DNA of 5,429 nt. It comes from Hydrogenophaga sp. (GTDB lineage Bacteria; Pseudomonadota; Gammaproteobacteria; Burkholderiales; Burkholderiaceae_C). Location of the stretch: assembly GCA_011390855.1 (NCBI GenBank), contig JAABRN010000045.1, positions 1 to 5,429 of the forward strand. The letters run 5' to 3'. The notes beneath the pieces were generated by a model, which worked only from the letters and a program-made list of their open reading frames with translations, made no database searches and was not told the origin of the DNA. The position numbers and the translations under genes are program-made. Positions 5,377 to 5,429 of this stretch are shown here, one piece after another (the stretch's first letter is position 1; each line of letters begins with the position of its first letter).

Positions 5377-5401
5377 GTCCGTAGCGCTGCAGGCGCTGGA
5401 C
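5377..5401 (-). terminator. Hairpin just after the stop of the right-edge gene
   Basis: On the minus strand GTCC-AGCGC-CTGCA-GCGCT-(AC)-GGAC forms a 9-bp stem with a 2-base bulge and a 5-base loop. It begins directly after the TGA at 5404-5402. There is no clear T-tract, so intrinsic termination is plausible but not shown. Its position supports reading the neighbouring short frame as the end of a real gene. Confidence 0.4.
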
Positions 5402-5429
5402 TCAGCCGTTCAGTTGCTGCTCCAGGCTG
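5402..5429 (-). CDS. Possible C-terminal end of a gene entering from the right edge
   Basis: The minus strand reads SLEQQLNG and then TGA, with GC-rich codons like those of the other genes (AGC, CTG, GAG, CAG, GGC). A hairpin follows the stop at once. Eight residues are too few for any family assignment. The call rests on codon style and the hairpin. Confidence 0.3.

Overview
The window is GC-rich, densely packed bacterial DNA. The gene content (a Bug/TctC-type substrate-binding protein in a catabolic operon, a LysR regulator, a DUF1311 protein, an AKR13-like reductase) and the codon use suggest a betaproteobacterium of the Burkholderiales, most likely Comamonadaceae. That placement is inferred from style and content; there is no rRNA or other marker gene. 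I see no mobile element, CRISPR array, tRNA or rRNA.

Layout. (1) Positions 1-739, minus strand: a small lipoprotein of the Spy/CpxP (LTxxQ) type, followed downstream by the first 61 codons of an unidentified gene cut by the window edge. The leader of the lipoprotein gene holds a possible 14-codon upstream ORF and an inverted repeat that covers the start codon. (2) 740-1678, minus strand: a LysR-type regulator. (3) 1679-1773: a 95-bp divergent intergenic region with a strong palindrome, a likely operator. (4) 1774-3712, plus strand: a tight three-gene operon whose stop and start codons overlap: OHCU decarboxylase (uraD), a Bug-family periplasmic solute-binding protein, and a hydroxyisourate hydrolase-like protein (uraH-like). 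(5) 3768-4208, plus strand: an exported cysteine-rich DUF1311/LprI-like protein. (6) 4198-4238: two hairpins at the convergent junction. (7) 4239-5243, minus strand: an aldo/keto reductase with an intact catalytic tetrad. (8) 5244-5429: mostly non-coding, with what looks like the last codons of another minus-strand gene and a hairpin just after its stop.

How the genes work together. UraH and UraD catalyse the two steps after urate oxidase (5-hydroxyisourate to OHCU, then OHCU to S-allantoin). The divergent LysR protein is the obvious candidate regulator. The Bug protein between the two enzymes is the candidate extracytoplasmic receptor for a purine or ureide compound, although no TctA/TctB membrane partner is present here. 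Neither urate oxidase nor allantoinase lies in the window.

Most worth following up: the UraH-like protein lacks the family's usual catalytic arginine and its YRGS C-terminus, while the neighbouring UraD looks intact; and the Bug protein offers an operon-based substrate prediction. The remaining genes look ordinary. I do not see a wholly new system in this window.
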